Below, in pieces: positions 1-8,974 of a stretch of 17,718 bases of DNA. This stretch comes from an uncultured Pedobacter sp. (lineage in GTDB: Bacteria > Bacteroidota > Bacteroidia > Sphingobacteriales > Sphingobacteriaceae). The translations under genes and the position numbers were made by a program. The notes under the pieces were generated by a model that did no database searches, had not been told where the DNA came from, and saw nothing but the letters and a program-made list of their open reading frames with translations. The DNA is taken from assembly GCA_946478755.1 (NCBI GenBank), contig CAMLDJ010000094.1, forward strand, positions 1 to 17,718, in the 5' to 3' direction. The number at the start of each line of letters is the position of its first letter. The first letter of the stretch is position 1.

Positions 1-510
1 CATCGGGACATCGCCCCATTGTTGTACCAGATAGAACAGTGTAAGTGCTCTTAGAAATTTGGCTTCGGACACCCGGATACTTTTTAAGCTTTCGCTCATG
101 GTGGTGATGCCATCTGCCCGGCTGATAACTGTATTTACCCGGCCAAGCTCTGTATATAACAGGGTCCACAAAACTCTGAATTCATCCAGAGAAGCATTGA
201 GACCTGAATCATATTGGTTTAATGGACCGGCATTGGCAGGTGTTGTTGCAAATTTGGGGTCGTTATAGCCACCTGGACTAAAAAGATCGGTCCCCAGTAA
301 TACGAGGCTGCGGCTTTGATGGATATTTCGCAACAGCGGATAGCAGGACCTTACCAGATCTTCGAACCCAGCTTCTGTCTTATAATAAACATCTGTGGTG
401 AGTGTGGAGATCGGCTTTTCATCGAGGTAAGATTTTTTACATCCTGGTGTAACCAGCAACATTAGCGCAATGGCCAGTATGGTATATCTGATAGTGAGTT
501 TTGATTTCAT
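1..510 (-). CDS. SusD/RagB-family nutrient-binding outer-membrane lipoprotein, N-terminal part (cut by window edge)
   Basis: The first 170 residues are present and the rest lies beyond position 1. SusD proteins are surface lipoproteins that cap the SusC barrel and bind its substrate, usually a glycan or glycopeptide. The start ATG at 510 begins a signal peptide (MKSKLTIRYT, then a hydrophobic run) ending at C24 in a VTPGC lipobox, followed by KKSYLDEKP, the typical SusD mature start. Family-like text follows: TDVYYKTEAGFEDLVRSCY near residue 40, and near the edge a helical segment with EAKFLRALTLFYLVQQWGDVP, the characteristic SusD TPR-like motif. The gene starts 21 bases after the SusC stop, as expected for a susC-susD pair in one transcript. 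The substrate cannot be told from this part, and no glycoside hydrolase is visible. Confidence 0.93.
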   Translation of the reverse strand, partial: MKSKLTIRYTILAIALMLLVTPGCKKSYLDEKPISTLTTDVYYKTEAGFEDLVRSCYPLLRNIHQSRSLVLLGTDLFSPGGYNDPKFATTPANAGPLNQYDSGLNASLDEFRVLWTLLYTELGRVNTVISRADGITTMSESLKSIRVSEAKFLRALTLFYLVQQWGDVPM

Positions 511-531
511 CGTAATCGGTTTAAATATGAA

Positions 532-3500
532 TTAGAAACTGATATTTACGCCCAAAGAATAAATTGCAGAGGGTACATCGTCCTGGTAAATAGCCGAGTT
601 GAATTCAGGATCAAACCCCGTATAGTCGGAAAAAATAAAAGGATTGGAAACCTGGGCATAGAACCGGGCATTGGCAATCTTATATTTGCCGAGGGTGTTT
701 TTTTTGAGGGTATAACCGAGCGTAATATCAGATATCCTTAAAAAACTTGCATCCTGGTAGTTGATCGCGCTTCTATACGGATTGGCTACATAGGGGGAGA
801 AGTAGGTATTGGAAGGATTATCTTTAGTCCAGTAATCTAGAGATGCCAGGGAATTGTAGCGGGTCCCCAATTCACCAAAGGTGCCGGAGAGTGTAGCATT
901 GCTGTATTGTGCACCATTCCTATAATACACGAAGAAAGAAAGATCGAAATTCTTGTAATTAAAACGGTTGGTAACGCCCAGCAGCCAGTTAGGTAATTGT
1001 GTGCCGAGCACTACGCGGTCATCGATATCATTGGAAGAAGAAATTTTGCCGTCGTTATTCTGATCTACCACCCGAACAGACCCAGGCAATTGTCCGTAAC
1101 CTTTTGCAGCATCTACATCATTCAGTTGCCAGATACCTGCAAACTGGTAGTCAAAATTAGCCCGTATAGGGTAACCTACAAACAACTTATTCCCTTTATC
1201 AAAGGTCTGCGTTCCACCATAGAGTTCTAACAGTTTGTTGTTGTTTTTGGTAAAAGAAAAAGTAGTGTTCCATCCAAAATCGGTTTTCATGAGATTAACG
1301 GTATTGAGGGTGACTTCTATACCTTTGTTTTCGATTTCACCAACATTAGCAATTACCTCGCCGAAGCCTGATACGATTGGCATTTTCTGATTCAGAATCA
1401 GGTCTACCGTTTTCCTGTTATATACCTCGATCGCAGCGGTAATGCGGTTATTAAAAAACCCAAGATCGAGACCAAGATTTAACTCTTTGCTTCTTTCCCA
1501 TTTCAAGGCCTTGTTTCCAAGATTTGCCGGTGCAAAGCCATTTGCTGCGGCTCCGTCAAAATCGTAACCTGTACTCAGCAACAGGGCCTGTGTGCTATAT
1601 GGATTTACCGTAGCATTGCCCACTTCGCCATAACTAGCCCTGAATTTCAGATTGGAGAACAAATTAAGTTTTTCGATGAAATGCTCTTGGCTCAATCGCC
1701 ATCCCAAAGCAAGAGATGGGAAAAATGCCCATTTATTACCATCCGCAAGTTGAGAAGCTCCATCAGAGCGGCCTGTAAGTGTCAATAAATATTTATCATT
1801 GTAGGTGTAATTAATTCTACCCATGAAAGACAGGAGCGATCGCTCGACGAGATTACTGCTTTGCGCAGTAATGGTACCGGTATTTAAGGCATACCAAAAA
1901 GAATCGTACGGCAGATCTTTAACGGCAATACTGGTGGTTTCGTCTCTTTGATAATAGGCACTATATAGACCAGTAAGTGCGATGGAATGCTTGCCGATAT
2001 CTTTTTTATAGTTAAGGATGTTATCGAAAGTATAATTTGTCATTCCCCTGGTATCCAACTGAGTTCTGGGCAACTTCCCAATCTGTGATTTGGACCAGGT
2101 ACCGCGCCAGTCGCCAACTTTAGCATTGCTATAGGAGCCTGAAAGCGAACTCCTTAAAGATAATCCTTCGAAAATGGAAACTTCGGCATAAGCATTGGCT
2201 AAGGCAGTAAGTGTGGTTGTTTTGAGTAAAGATGTTTGAGGATCAATATCCGCAAGTGGATTGGGTACCTGTTTATCATTTATGCCCATCCAAATCGCCA
2301 ACCCATTGACGTTAATATCCGCATTTTGGGTAGGATTGCTAAGGTCGCTGTAGTAAGCTGTTCCAGTTGGCCGGGCTCTGTATGCACCTCTCAATGACTC
2401 CATCGAGCCCCAATTTTGATCACTATAGGTACATAAGAGGTGAATCCGGCCTTCACATGTTTACCCAATTTACCGTCAAGACCTCCGTTTAGGTTATAAC
2501 GTTTATAACCGGTGTATTTTACATTGCCCTCTTCATTTAAATAACCTCCTGAAAATCTGTAGGTTGTTTTATCGCTACCACCGGACAAACTGAGGTTATG
2601 ACTGGTTTGAAGCGCGTCGTCGGTAATCAGGCCTACCCAATCAGTGGTTTTTCCCGCATCAATATTTTCTGTTTCGTCAATAGTGAAGACAGTTCCGGTA
2701 AGGCCGGCTGCTACCCTGTCTGTATAGGCAAGTTTATAAAACTGAGCTGTGCTCATCATTTCGGGCACATGGGCAAGTTTTTTTCTGCCGACATAGGCAT
2801 CATAATTTAATCTGGTCTCGCCCGCAAACCCCTTTTTTGTGGTAATGATTACGACACCATTTGCACCACGGGCCCCATAAATGGCAGTGGACGAGGCATC
2901 CTTAAGGATATCCATCGACTGGATGTCATTAGGGTTAAGGGTATTCAGATCCCCGCCCATCAGGCCGTCGATGACCACAAGAGGTTGCGTAGAATTATTG
3001 ATGGTATTTTCGCCCCTGATGGTAATGCTATAGGGAGCACCCGGCCGGTTACTTGCTTTAGTTACGGTTGCACCGGCAACTGTTCCCTGTATGGCCTTAG
3101 CGGCCAATACCGGATTAGACCTTACAATGTCTTTTGACTGGAGAGAAGAAAGTGCCCCCGTAAGATCACGTTTTTTAAGTTCACCATAGCCCACCACAAC
3201 AAGCTCATTCATTTCAATATTTGCAACAGTAAGTGAAACATTAATGCTGGTCTGACCCTCATAAACCACTTCTTTGCTGTTATAGCCAATAAAACTGAAA
3301 ACAAGCACATCTCCTTTTTTTGCAATTAGCTGAAATTTCCCCTCAGCATCGGTAACCGCTTTGCCGGAATTATCTTTGACTTTAACGCTCACGCCCGGCA
3401 TAGGAAGGTTTTTTTCATCCACCACTCTTCCGGTAACGCGATCAAACATGAGCTGGGCTGAGGTTCTCAATTGAGCGTGTTTCAATACTATTATCTGATC

Positions 3501-3833
3501 AACAATGTTATATATTAATGATTTACCTTCAAGCAACTGTTCCAATGCCTGATCCAGTGAGGCATTTCTAAGCGAAATGGTAATTTTTATCTTCGGATTA
3601 ATCAGCTTATTGTCGTAAAAAAATTTATAACCGCTTTGCTTCTCTATAGACTTCACTATCAATGAAAAGGATGCATTCCTTTCATTAAGGCTTATCCGCT
3701 GGGAGAATACCTTGGCAGATAAATGTAAACAGGTAATGGTTAATAGAATTACGGTTAGTTTCATAACCCGGATGGTTTGGTTCGACAGCAAAATCCACAA
3801 AGGTGGAATTTTACCACATTGGTTTAATTTCAT
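532..3833 (-). pseudogene. SusC/RagA-family TonB-dependent receptor with STN domain, split by an apparent one-base frameshift
   Basis: Two adjoining frames (2391-3833 and 532-2403) make one receptor of about 1100 residues, the normal SusC size. The N-terminal part has a long signal sequence (an internal Met at 3764 is an alternative start), an STN domain at about residues 45-118, a carboxypeptidase-like domain at about 132-203, a TonB-box-like segment around MNELVVVGYGELKKRD at 208-222, and a plug with VVIDGL and AIYGARGANGVVIITTKKG. The second part is the beta-barrel, ending LGVNISF. Near 2428-2440 the first frame runs into a spurious tail ending ARWSH, while the next frame reads TYSDQNWGSMESLRGAYRA, the usual family text; one missing base restores continuity. 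The STN domain implies signalling to the FecR protein encoded just upstream. It would be non-functional if the shift is real; a sequencing error is equally possible. Confidence 0.87.
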
Positions 3834-4051
3834 ACTTTTGTACGGTTAGGTTAATGGTCTGAATTTCTGTCAACAAGTTTTTTTGAGGTTAGCCTGACTT
3901 CTTCCAGGTCCTGACGCCAATCGGGATCTGGTTTCTATCTTTTCATTCCTATCGGAGGAACTAGGGTAATCTACAAGGATTTGAGGTAGCTATTTTTCCA
4001 TATTCGTTGATGGGTTTAATGGTTTATATTTGGTTATTTAATGATTATATT
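3834..4051 (-). promoter_or_regulatory. Leader between fecR and susC with two possible hairpins
   Basis: This 218-bp spacer separates the anti-sigma gene from SusC on the same strand. It contains no TAnnTTTG-type promoter box, which fits either read-through or a promoter read by the adjacent ECF sigma factor. Two inverted repeats are visible: 3904-3911 against 3924-3931 (eight positions, one mismatch in the transcribed strand, 12-base loop) and TTCCT/AGGAA at 3946-3950 and 3956-3960 (5-base loop). Whether they fold or matter is inference only. Confidence 0.35.
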
Positions 4052-5200
4052 TTAGTTATTGACGGTTAGCGTTCTTCCCTCCAGTTTAAATGTGATGTCA
4101 CTCAGTTCAAGAATTTTTAAAATCTTCATCAGGCTATACTTCCGGCTTACCTCCCCAACAAACTCATGTTCTTTAAGATTTGTAGCATAAATGACATCTA
4201 CGTCATACCACCTTGATATTTGACGCATAAGCTGTGGCAAACTTGAGTTGTCTAACAGAAAATACCCGTTTTTCCAAGCCATCGCTAAGGGTATATTGGC
4301 TTGAGTAACTTTATACACGTCCTCGGTTTTCGCTATCGTTCCCTCTTGTCCTGGTTTTAGAAAAGCCACCGCATCACCATGAATTAGTTTTACAGCGCCC
4401 TGGATTAATGTTGTTTTAACCAGCTTCTCATCCTCGTAAGCCATTACGTTAAAATGTGTTCCCAGCACCACTACCTTAGTCCCGTTTGCCATCACAGTAA
4501 AGGGCATTTTTTTATTTTCTGACACCTCAAAATAGGCCTCTCCAGTCACTTCCACTTTGCGTTCTTGACCAGCGAATACAGTTGGGAATTTCAATGATGA
4601 AGCGTCATTCAGCCATACCTTTGATCCATCGGACAGCAGGATTTGGTATTGTCCCCCGTTTGGGGTCGTAATGCTATTATATTCCGCAGCGGCATTCGTG
4701 GACCTTTTTTCAGCTCCTGAAACCTTATATACCAGCTGCCCGTCAGCAGCCTTAACAATGGATAAATTTGACCGCTTGACCAGATCGCCATTATTTGCAT
4801 CGGCAAGAGATATCTTAGTACCATTTGCAAGTGTAAGGGTTGCTTTGTTGCCACCAGGTGCCCGATCATTAACATCAACCAGCTTTGAGATGTGTTCGTT
4901 TGTCACTACAGAATTATTTAGTTTATAAAAATAAACTCCTATTGAAATGACCACTAAGATGGCAGCAACGTATTTGAAGAATGAATAAGATCTGGTGATT
5001 TTTGATGGAACTTCAATGGCTTCAGCGATCTTTGCATACATCTGCTTCTCAACCTCTTGTTTTTCTCCCATGGTAAGGGTATCCCAGTCTTCAACTTTTT
5101 GAAATTGCATATAAAGCTGATTGTACTGAGCCAATTCTTCAGGCGTAGCCGAACCAGATTCAATCTTTTCGAAAAGTTTAAACAATTTTTCTTTTTTCAT
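4052..5200 (-). CDS. FecR-family anti-sigma factor (membrane-spanning)
   Basis: A protein of 382 residues with the layout of Bacteroidota FecR proteins. The cytoplasmic N-terminus (1-70) would bind the ECF sigma factor. A single membrane span follows at about 75-92 (FFKYVAAILVVISIGVYFY). The periplasmic FecR domain covers about 175-275 and holds TTPNGGQYQILLSDGSKVWL, GEAYFEVS and VLGTHFNVMAY. A C-terminal DUF4974-type domain lies at about 308-380 (MAWKNGYFLLDN, LMRQISRWYDVDVIY). In the family, the periplasmic part receives the signal from the STN domain of a loaded TonB receptor and then releases or activates the sigma factor. It lies 72 bases after the sigma gene and upstream of a SusC that has an STN domain, so the three should form one signalling chain. 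Confidence 0.93.
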   Translation of the reverse strand: MKKEKLFKLFEKIESGSATPEELAQYNQLYMQFQKVEDWDTLTMGEKQEVEKQMYAKIAEAIEVPSKITRSYSFFKYVAAILVVISIGVYFYKLNNSVVTNEHISKLVDVNDRAPGGNKATLTLANGTKISLADANNGDLVKRSNLSIVKAADGQLVYKVSGAEKRSTNAAAEYNSITTPNGGQYQILLSDGSKVWLNDASSLKFPTVFAGQERKVEVTGEAYFEVSENKKMPFTVMANGTKVVVLGTHFNVMAYEDEKLVKTTLIQGAVKLIHGDAVAFLKPGQEGTIAKTEDVYKVTQANIPLAMAWKNGYFLLDNSSLPQLMRQISRWYDVDVIYATNLKEHEFVGEVSRKYSLMKILKILELSDITFKLEGRTLTVNN

Positions 5201-5272
5201 AGTATAGGGCTATATATGAGTAAGGCGTTCTAAAGTACCCTAGCCCCCAAAGAGAATTAAAAATATTTTTGT

Positions 5273-5839
5273 TTACATTAACGGAAGCCAGCAGCTCAAA
5301 TTGCCCAATGCTCCTTTAAGCTTCCTAAGTGCTATTGTGATCTGATTTTCTACCGTTTTTTCAGAAATACCGAGTTTTCCAGCAATCTCTTTATTGCTGA
5401 AGTGTTCATTCCGGCTCAACTTAAAGATCTCTGCACATTTCTCCGGGAGTGCGCCAACAAACTTTGCGATGATGGCCTGTAGTTCCTTCACTTGAATACT
5501 TTCCTCTATCGTATAACTTTCTGACAGATTTTTGGCAGCGGATAGAAAATTCGCTTTCACCTTGTCCTTCCTGATATAGCTGATCATTTTATATTTGACA
5601 GCGGTTAGCAGATAGCTATTTATAGTGCTGATTAAATTTACTGAATTCCGGTGTTCCCAAAACCAGATGAAAATTTCCTGGCAAACATCCATGCAGGTTT
5701 CCCTATCTCCGCAAATATTAAATGCGCTTTGATAAAGTTTTTGCCAATGACGTCGATAAAGCATTTCAAAGGCCTGATGGTTATCCTTCCGGATCATTTC
5801 CATCAGTTCCTGATCGGAAAATATACTGTGCTCCTGCAT
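5273..5839 (-). CDS. ECF-type RNA polymerase sigma factor
   Basis: A 188-residue sigma-70 family protein of the extracytoplasmic-function class found with FecR in Bacteroidota. Region 2 spans about residues 24-92 (HQAFEMLYRRHWQKLYQSAF, then DVCQEIFIWFWEHR, which binds core polymerase and the -10 element). Region 4 spans about 123-177, with the helix-turn-helix FSNKEIAGKLGISEKTVENQ followed by ALRKLKGAL. The ATG at 5839 is well placed just before region 2. It is the first gene of the sigma-fecR-susC-susD block and probably directs transcription of susC/susD when FecR is triggered. The upstream spacer shows no clear housekeeping -7 box. Confidence 0.94.
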   Translation of the reverse strand: MQEHSIFSDQELMEMIRKDNHQAFEMLYRRHWQKLYQSAFNICGDRETCMDVCQEIFIWFWEHRNSVNLISTINSYLLTAVKYKMISYIRKDKVKANFLSAAKNLSESYTIEESIQVKELQAIIAKFVGALPEKCAEIFKLSRNEHFSNKEIAGKLGISEKTVENQITIALRKLKGALGNLSCWLPLM

Positions 5840-6326
5840 ATCTGATGTGTTGCTTACAGCAAGTTACACAATATAAAGAACGTTTATCTTTTTTCGATAT
5901 GATTAAAAGACCAAGTGTAAACCTTATGAACAAACACAAAATAAGTGTACAAATTTCCTATAGATTTATTTCATTTCAGAAGACTATCATTTTAACATTG
6001 GAAGCAAACAACAACAGCTAGATACTAAATTTATTTAATTGATTAAAAATTTTTTAAACCTAAAGTAGTTTCCCTAAGCAGCAGGTCAATACTTAGCATT
6101 TACAAATTTTGTTCACTTTTTGTCAACTTGTCGCAGTTTATGTTAAACCGGCCAGTCGGACAAACAAGTACTTTAGGATCAAGTTGTTGCACCTAGTTCC
6201 CTCCCTCCTCTGGAATTGGCTTCCGTTGGAAAGTAACTAACATATTGGGCAAAGTGATAAATTGGAGAAAAGAAAAGTGGAAATTAGTGCCAGGTCCGTT
6301 AATTATGATACCCTAATTGAATATTT
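5840..6326. promoter_or_regulatory. Divergent intergenic region between the ECF sigma gene and the AraC-type regulator
   Basis: A 487-bp AT-rich spacer must hold the promoters of both divergent genes. An interrupted inverted repeat lies just upstream of the sigma start: TGTG at 5846-5849, TTGCT at 5850-5854, AGCAA at 5858-5862 and CACA at 5867-5870. It could be an operator or a leader hairpin. No perfect TAnnTTTG box was found in either direction. No convincing small gene or RNA was recognised. An open plus-strand frame through 5722-6021 overlaps the sigma gene and reads like a shadow. Confidence 0.45.
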
Positions 6327-7148
6327 ATGATCTATCGAGGAAAACAGAATGAGTACTTTGAGTTGCAGTATGTAGATGATAATAATTACAGAAGCTTTAG
6401 ACCAATTGTAGCCGGGGCTTTACAGCTTCTGTGGTTTCAATCTGACGGAAACAAGCTGATCATTGATGGGATTCCCTACACCTTTAATAACAACGATATT
6501 GTCAGCCTCTCGCAATACCATCATGTGGAATATGAGGAGATTAGCTCAATGAAAATGCTTCGGTTCAATTCAGAGTTCTACTGCGTAATCAACCACGATA
6601 GTGAAGTCGGGTGTAAAGGTGTATTGTATTATACGCCTGCTAAAATACCTGTCGTTAGGGTTGAGGAGCCTCAATTTGCTATAATGAACGATGCCTGGAG
6701 CATAACCGATATGGAATTGGAAATGAAAGATGAATTGCAGCTTGAAATGCTTCAAATTGTCCTGAAGCGCATCTTGATACTCTGCACAAGAATATACAAA
6801 AAGCAAGGCGCCATGTCTTTTATAGATGATAGTCAACACAATTTAATACGGGAATTCAATTTCCTGGTTGAACAAAATTTCAGGGCACAGCGTAGCGTTT
6901 CTTACTATGCGGAGCTATTACATAAATCACCAAAGACTATTACCAATACTTTTAAGAAAATTGGTAAGCAATCTCCTCTTCAGATTATCCATGACCGTGT
7001 TTTGTTAGAGGCTAAAAACTTACTACATTATACCAGGAAAGATGTTTCTGAAATCGCGTATGAACTCGGCTTTGAAAATGTGCAGATATTCAGCCGATTC
7101 TTCAAGAAACAAGCGGGAATTTCTCCAACCGACTTCCGATTTAACTAA
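6327..7148 (+). CDS. AraC-family transcriptional regulator
   Basis: A 273-residue regulator. The N-terminal 150 residues look like a cupin-type sensor domain (FRPIVAGALQLLWFQ, IIDGIPYTFNNNDIVSL), as in many AraC proteins. The C-terminal part, about 170-272, is the double helix-turn-helix DNA-binding domain: YYAELLHKSPKTITNTFKK for the first helix-turn-helix and VSEIAYELGFENVQIFSRFF for the second, ending GISPTDFRFN. The ATG at 6327 has an in-frame TGA three codons upstream, so it is the earliest start. It is divergent from the ECF sigma operon and convergent with the msr cassette (58 bases between stops). Its targets are unknown; the divergent uptake locus is the natural candidate. Confidence 0.9.
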   Translation: MIYRGKQNEYFELQYVDDNNYRSFRPIVAGALQLLWFQSDGNKLIIDGIPYTFNNNDIVSLSQYHHVEYEEISSMKMLRFNSEFYCVINHDSEVGCKGVLYYTPAKIPVVRVEEPQFAIMNDAWSITDMELEMKDELQLEMLQIVLKRILILCTRIYKKQGAMSFIDDSQHNLIREFNFLVEQNFRAQRSVSYYAELLHKSPKTITNTFKKIGKQSPLQIIHDRVLLEAKNLLHYTRKDVSEIAYELGFENVQIFSRFFKKQAGISPTDFRFN

Positions 7149-7206
7149 AAGAAAGGATAGAATAAATTCAGGTCTTAGAAGATTTGCATTTCATCTGTCA
7201 GATCAA

Positions 7207-7845
7207 TTAGTTTTTACTATTGGCCTCCTTAGCAACTTTAAAAAGTGCCGGATTGATATGGCAATAGCCACCGGGGTTTTTGTCAAGATAATCCTGATGG
7301 TAATCTTCCGCTTTATAATATTTCTTTAACGGGGTTACTTCGACTGCTATAGGCCTGATGTGTTTTTCTGCCTCTTTTTTAACCCTTTGGTTTATAAGCG
7401 GCAGTTGTCGGTCGGACGTGTAATAGATCCCGGTACGATACTGGTCACCTATATCGTTACCCTGCCTATCAATACTCGTAGGGTCAATGGTAAGGAAATA
7501 CAAATCAAGTAGCAGGTTCAAATCTACTTTCTTTGGATTGTAGGTAACCTTTACTGTTTCTGCATAGCCCGTATTTTTCCGTGTCACATCCTCATATGTC
7601 GGATTGTCGGTCCGCCCATTGGCAAAACCTACTTCCGTGGCGGTAACTCCGTTTACTTGTTTAAAAAAATGTTCCGTTCCCCAAAAGCATCCGCCCGCAA
7701 AGTAGATAATGCTTGTACTGTCGTTAGTGTTTGCTACTTCAGTAGTTGTTACCTTTTCTTTCAAAGTTTGCTTGCCCATATTGTTACTACAACCTGTAAT
7801 TGAGAACATGCCGAGTACTGTCGATAAGATTATTGCTATATTCAT
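7207..7845 (-). CDS. msrA: Peptide-methionine (S)-S-oxide reductase MsrA, predicted lipoprotein
   Basis: This 212-residue MsrA reduces the S-epimer of methionine sulfoxide in proteins. The catalytic Cys is C53 in GGCFWG. Other family signatures are DRQGNDIGDQYRTGIYY and AEDYHQDYL, and C195 in GGYCHINPALF is a likely resolving Cys. Unlike the neighbouring MsrA it carries an N-terminal hydrophobic segment ending ITGC (C19), a good lipobox, then a roughly 25-residue polar linker. It is therefore probably anchored in the envelope and repairs exported proteins. It is the last gene of the thioredoxin-msrB-msrA series, 108 bases after the preceding gene. The n-region lacks Lys or Arg, which is slightly unusual for a signal peptide; in-frame sequence upstream of the ATG is open but has no start codon. 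Confidence 0.93.
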   Translation of the reverse strand: MNIAIILSTVLGMFSITGCSNNMGKQTLKEKVTTTEVANTNDSTSIIYFAGGCFWGTEHFFKQVNGVTATEVGFANGRTDNPTYEDVTRKNTGYAETVKVTYNPKKVDLNLLLDLYFLTIDPTSIDRQGNDIGDQYRTGIYYTSDRQLPLINQRVKKEAEKHIRPIAVEVTPLKKYYKAEDYHQDYLDKNPGGYCHINPALFKVAKEANSKN

Positions 7846-7953
7846 AAATTTATTTTTTTGATTTTCGATTTTTTCGCGAGTTTTTTATACACCGATTCGG
7901 TAAAGGGTCTGCAAATACGGCATATACTTAGCACACGTCTTTCATCAGAGATT
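7846..7953 (-). promoter_or_regulatory. Spacer between the two msrA genes with a perfect 11-base palindrome
   Basis: The 108-base gap is the longest in the cassette. It holds the odd-length palindrome ACCGATTCGGT at 7891-7901 and an A/T-rich run just before the lipoprotein msrA start. The palindrome is too tight for a stable hairpin and no T-run follows it, so it is not a convincing terminator. An operator or chance are both possible. Confidence 0.25.
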
Positions 7954-8445
7954 TTACAAAAATGTTCCAAAACGCTCGAAGTGGCAGGTGTACCCATTCG
8001 GATGCTTTACAAGATAATCCTGGTGATAGTCTTCAGCAGGCCAAAATCTAGTAAATGGCTCTAATGTGGTTACAACCTTCCCAGGCCAACGTTTCGAATT
8101 ATCTACCAATTTGATCATTTCCACAGCATCATTTCCTTCTTCTTCGTTCTGAATGAACAACGTTGAGCGATAACTTTTACCTCTATCGTTGCCCTGTCTA
8201 TCAACAGTGCTTGGATCATGTATTCTGAAAAAGTAATCCAATAGTTCTTTATACGTTGTCTTGCCTGGATCATAGGTAATTTCAATTCCTTCGGCGTGCC
8301 CCGGATGGTTCTGATAGGTCGGATTATCATTTTGTCCTCCCATATAACCAACTTCGGTATTAATTACTCCGGGACGTGCTCTGAAAAGATCTTCCATGCC
8401 CCAGAAACATCCGCCTGCCAGATATGCTTTTTTAAAATTTTCCAT
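7954..8445 (-). CDS. msrA: Peptide-methionine (S)-S-oxide reductase MsrA, cytoplasmic form
   Basis: This 163-residue protein is a compact MsrA without a signal peptide. The catalytic Cys is C13 in GGCFWG, immediately after the N-terminus. It also has [34 protein letters not shown] and AEDYHQDYL, and a likely resolving C154 in YTCHFERF. It reduces methionine-S-sulfoxide in cytoplasmic proteins, with thioredoxin as the expected electron donor. It lies 61 bases after msrB on the same strand, which together with the thioredoxin gene further upstream supports co-expression. It differs substantially from the lipoprotein MsrA next to it, so the pair is not a recent duplication. Confidence 0.95.
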   Translation of the reverse strand: MENFKKAYLAGGCFWGMEDLFRARPGVINTEVGYMGGQNDNPTYQNHPGHAEGIEITYDPGKTTYKELLDYFFRIHDPSTVDRQGNDRGKSYRSTLFIQNEEEGNDAVEMIKLVDNSKRWPGKVVTTLEPFTRFWPAEDYHQDYLVKHPNGYTCHFERFGTFL

Positions 8446-8506
8446 TGCTAATTGTCTTTAATTTATTTAAATTCTTTAAAACTTTTGATCTGGAATGCTT
8501 GAGAGA

Positions 8507-8953
8507 TCACCTGTCGACTTTCTTAAGTGCCACAGCATTGATACAGTACCTGAGACCGCTTGGTGCAGGACCATCCGGAAATACATGCCCCAGATGCGCA
8601 TCACAGACATTGCAGGTCGTTTCCACCCTTACCATACCGTAACCACTGTCCTTATGGTAAGCGATATTTTCAACAGCTATGGGCTGAGTGAAAGAAGGCC
8701 AACCTGAACTGCTGTTAAATTTTTTAGTTGCATCAAACAACGGTGTCCCACAACAGATACATTCATATTTACCTGGTTCAAATAAGCCGCACATCTCCGA
8801 ACTATGTGCCCGCTCAGTCCCCTTCCCTCTGGTAATAAAGTACGACTCTGGGCTTAAAAGTCCTTTCCATTCCTCATCTTTTTTTTCCACCCTGTGGGTC
8901 GGAACAGGATTACCGTGGTTTACAAACTTGATGATGTTATTCCAGTTTAACAT
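8507..8953 (-). CDS. msrB: Peptide-methionine (R)-S-oxide reductase MsrB
   Basis: A 148-residue MsrB, which reduces the R-epimer of methionine sulfoxide. Structural zinc is held by two CxxC pairs: C65/C68 in ECICCGTPLF and C114/C117 in CNVCDAHLGHVF. The selenocysteine-equivalent catalytic Cys is C137 in RYCINAVAL. C55 in SSEMCGLFEPG is a plausible resolving Cys. SSSGWPSF at about 81-88 is a further family motif. No signal peptide is present, so it should act in the cytoplasm. It starts 21 bases after the thioredoxin stop and is followed by two msrA genes, giving both stereospecificities in one transcript. Confidence 0.95.
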   Translation of the reverse strand: MLNWNNIIKFVNHGNPVPTHRVEKKDEEWKGLLSPESYFITRGKGTERAHSSEMCGLFEPGKYECICCGTPLFDATKKFNSSSGWPSFTQPIAVENIAYHKDSGYGMVRVETTCNVCDAHLGHVFPDGPAPSGLRYCINAVALKKVDR

Positions 8954-8974
8954 AACTATTGATTTTAAATATTA

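Noticed and set aside
997..1230. Open frame on the plus strand inside the SusC barrel (also 59-268 and 2598-2810)
   Set aside because: These lie opposite well-supported SusC/SusD coding sequence and have no family-like content; they are antisense shadows.
4609..5163. Open frames within and opposite the fecR gene
   Set aside because: The fecR frame is fully supported by domain content; the others are shadows in other frames.
1..5839. A glycan-degradation locus (PUL)
   Set aside because: A SusC/SusD pair is present, but no glycoside hydrolase or other carbohydrate enzyme is in the window, so the substrate class cannot be claimed.
5651..6021. Plus-strand open frames running from the sigma gene into the spacer
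   Set aside because: They overlap the sigma factor in antisense and the spacer part has no recognisable protein features.
7149..7206. Terminator between the convergent AraC and msrA genes
   Set aside because: The 58-base gap shows no stem longer than four base pairs followed by a T-run.
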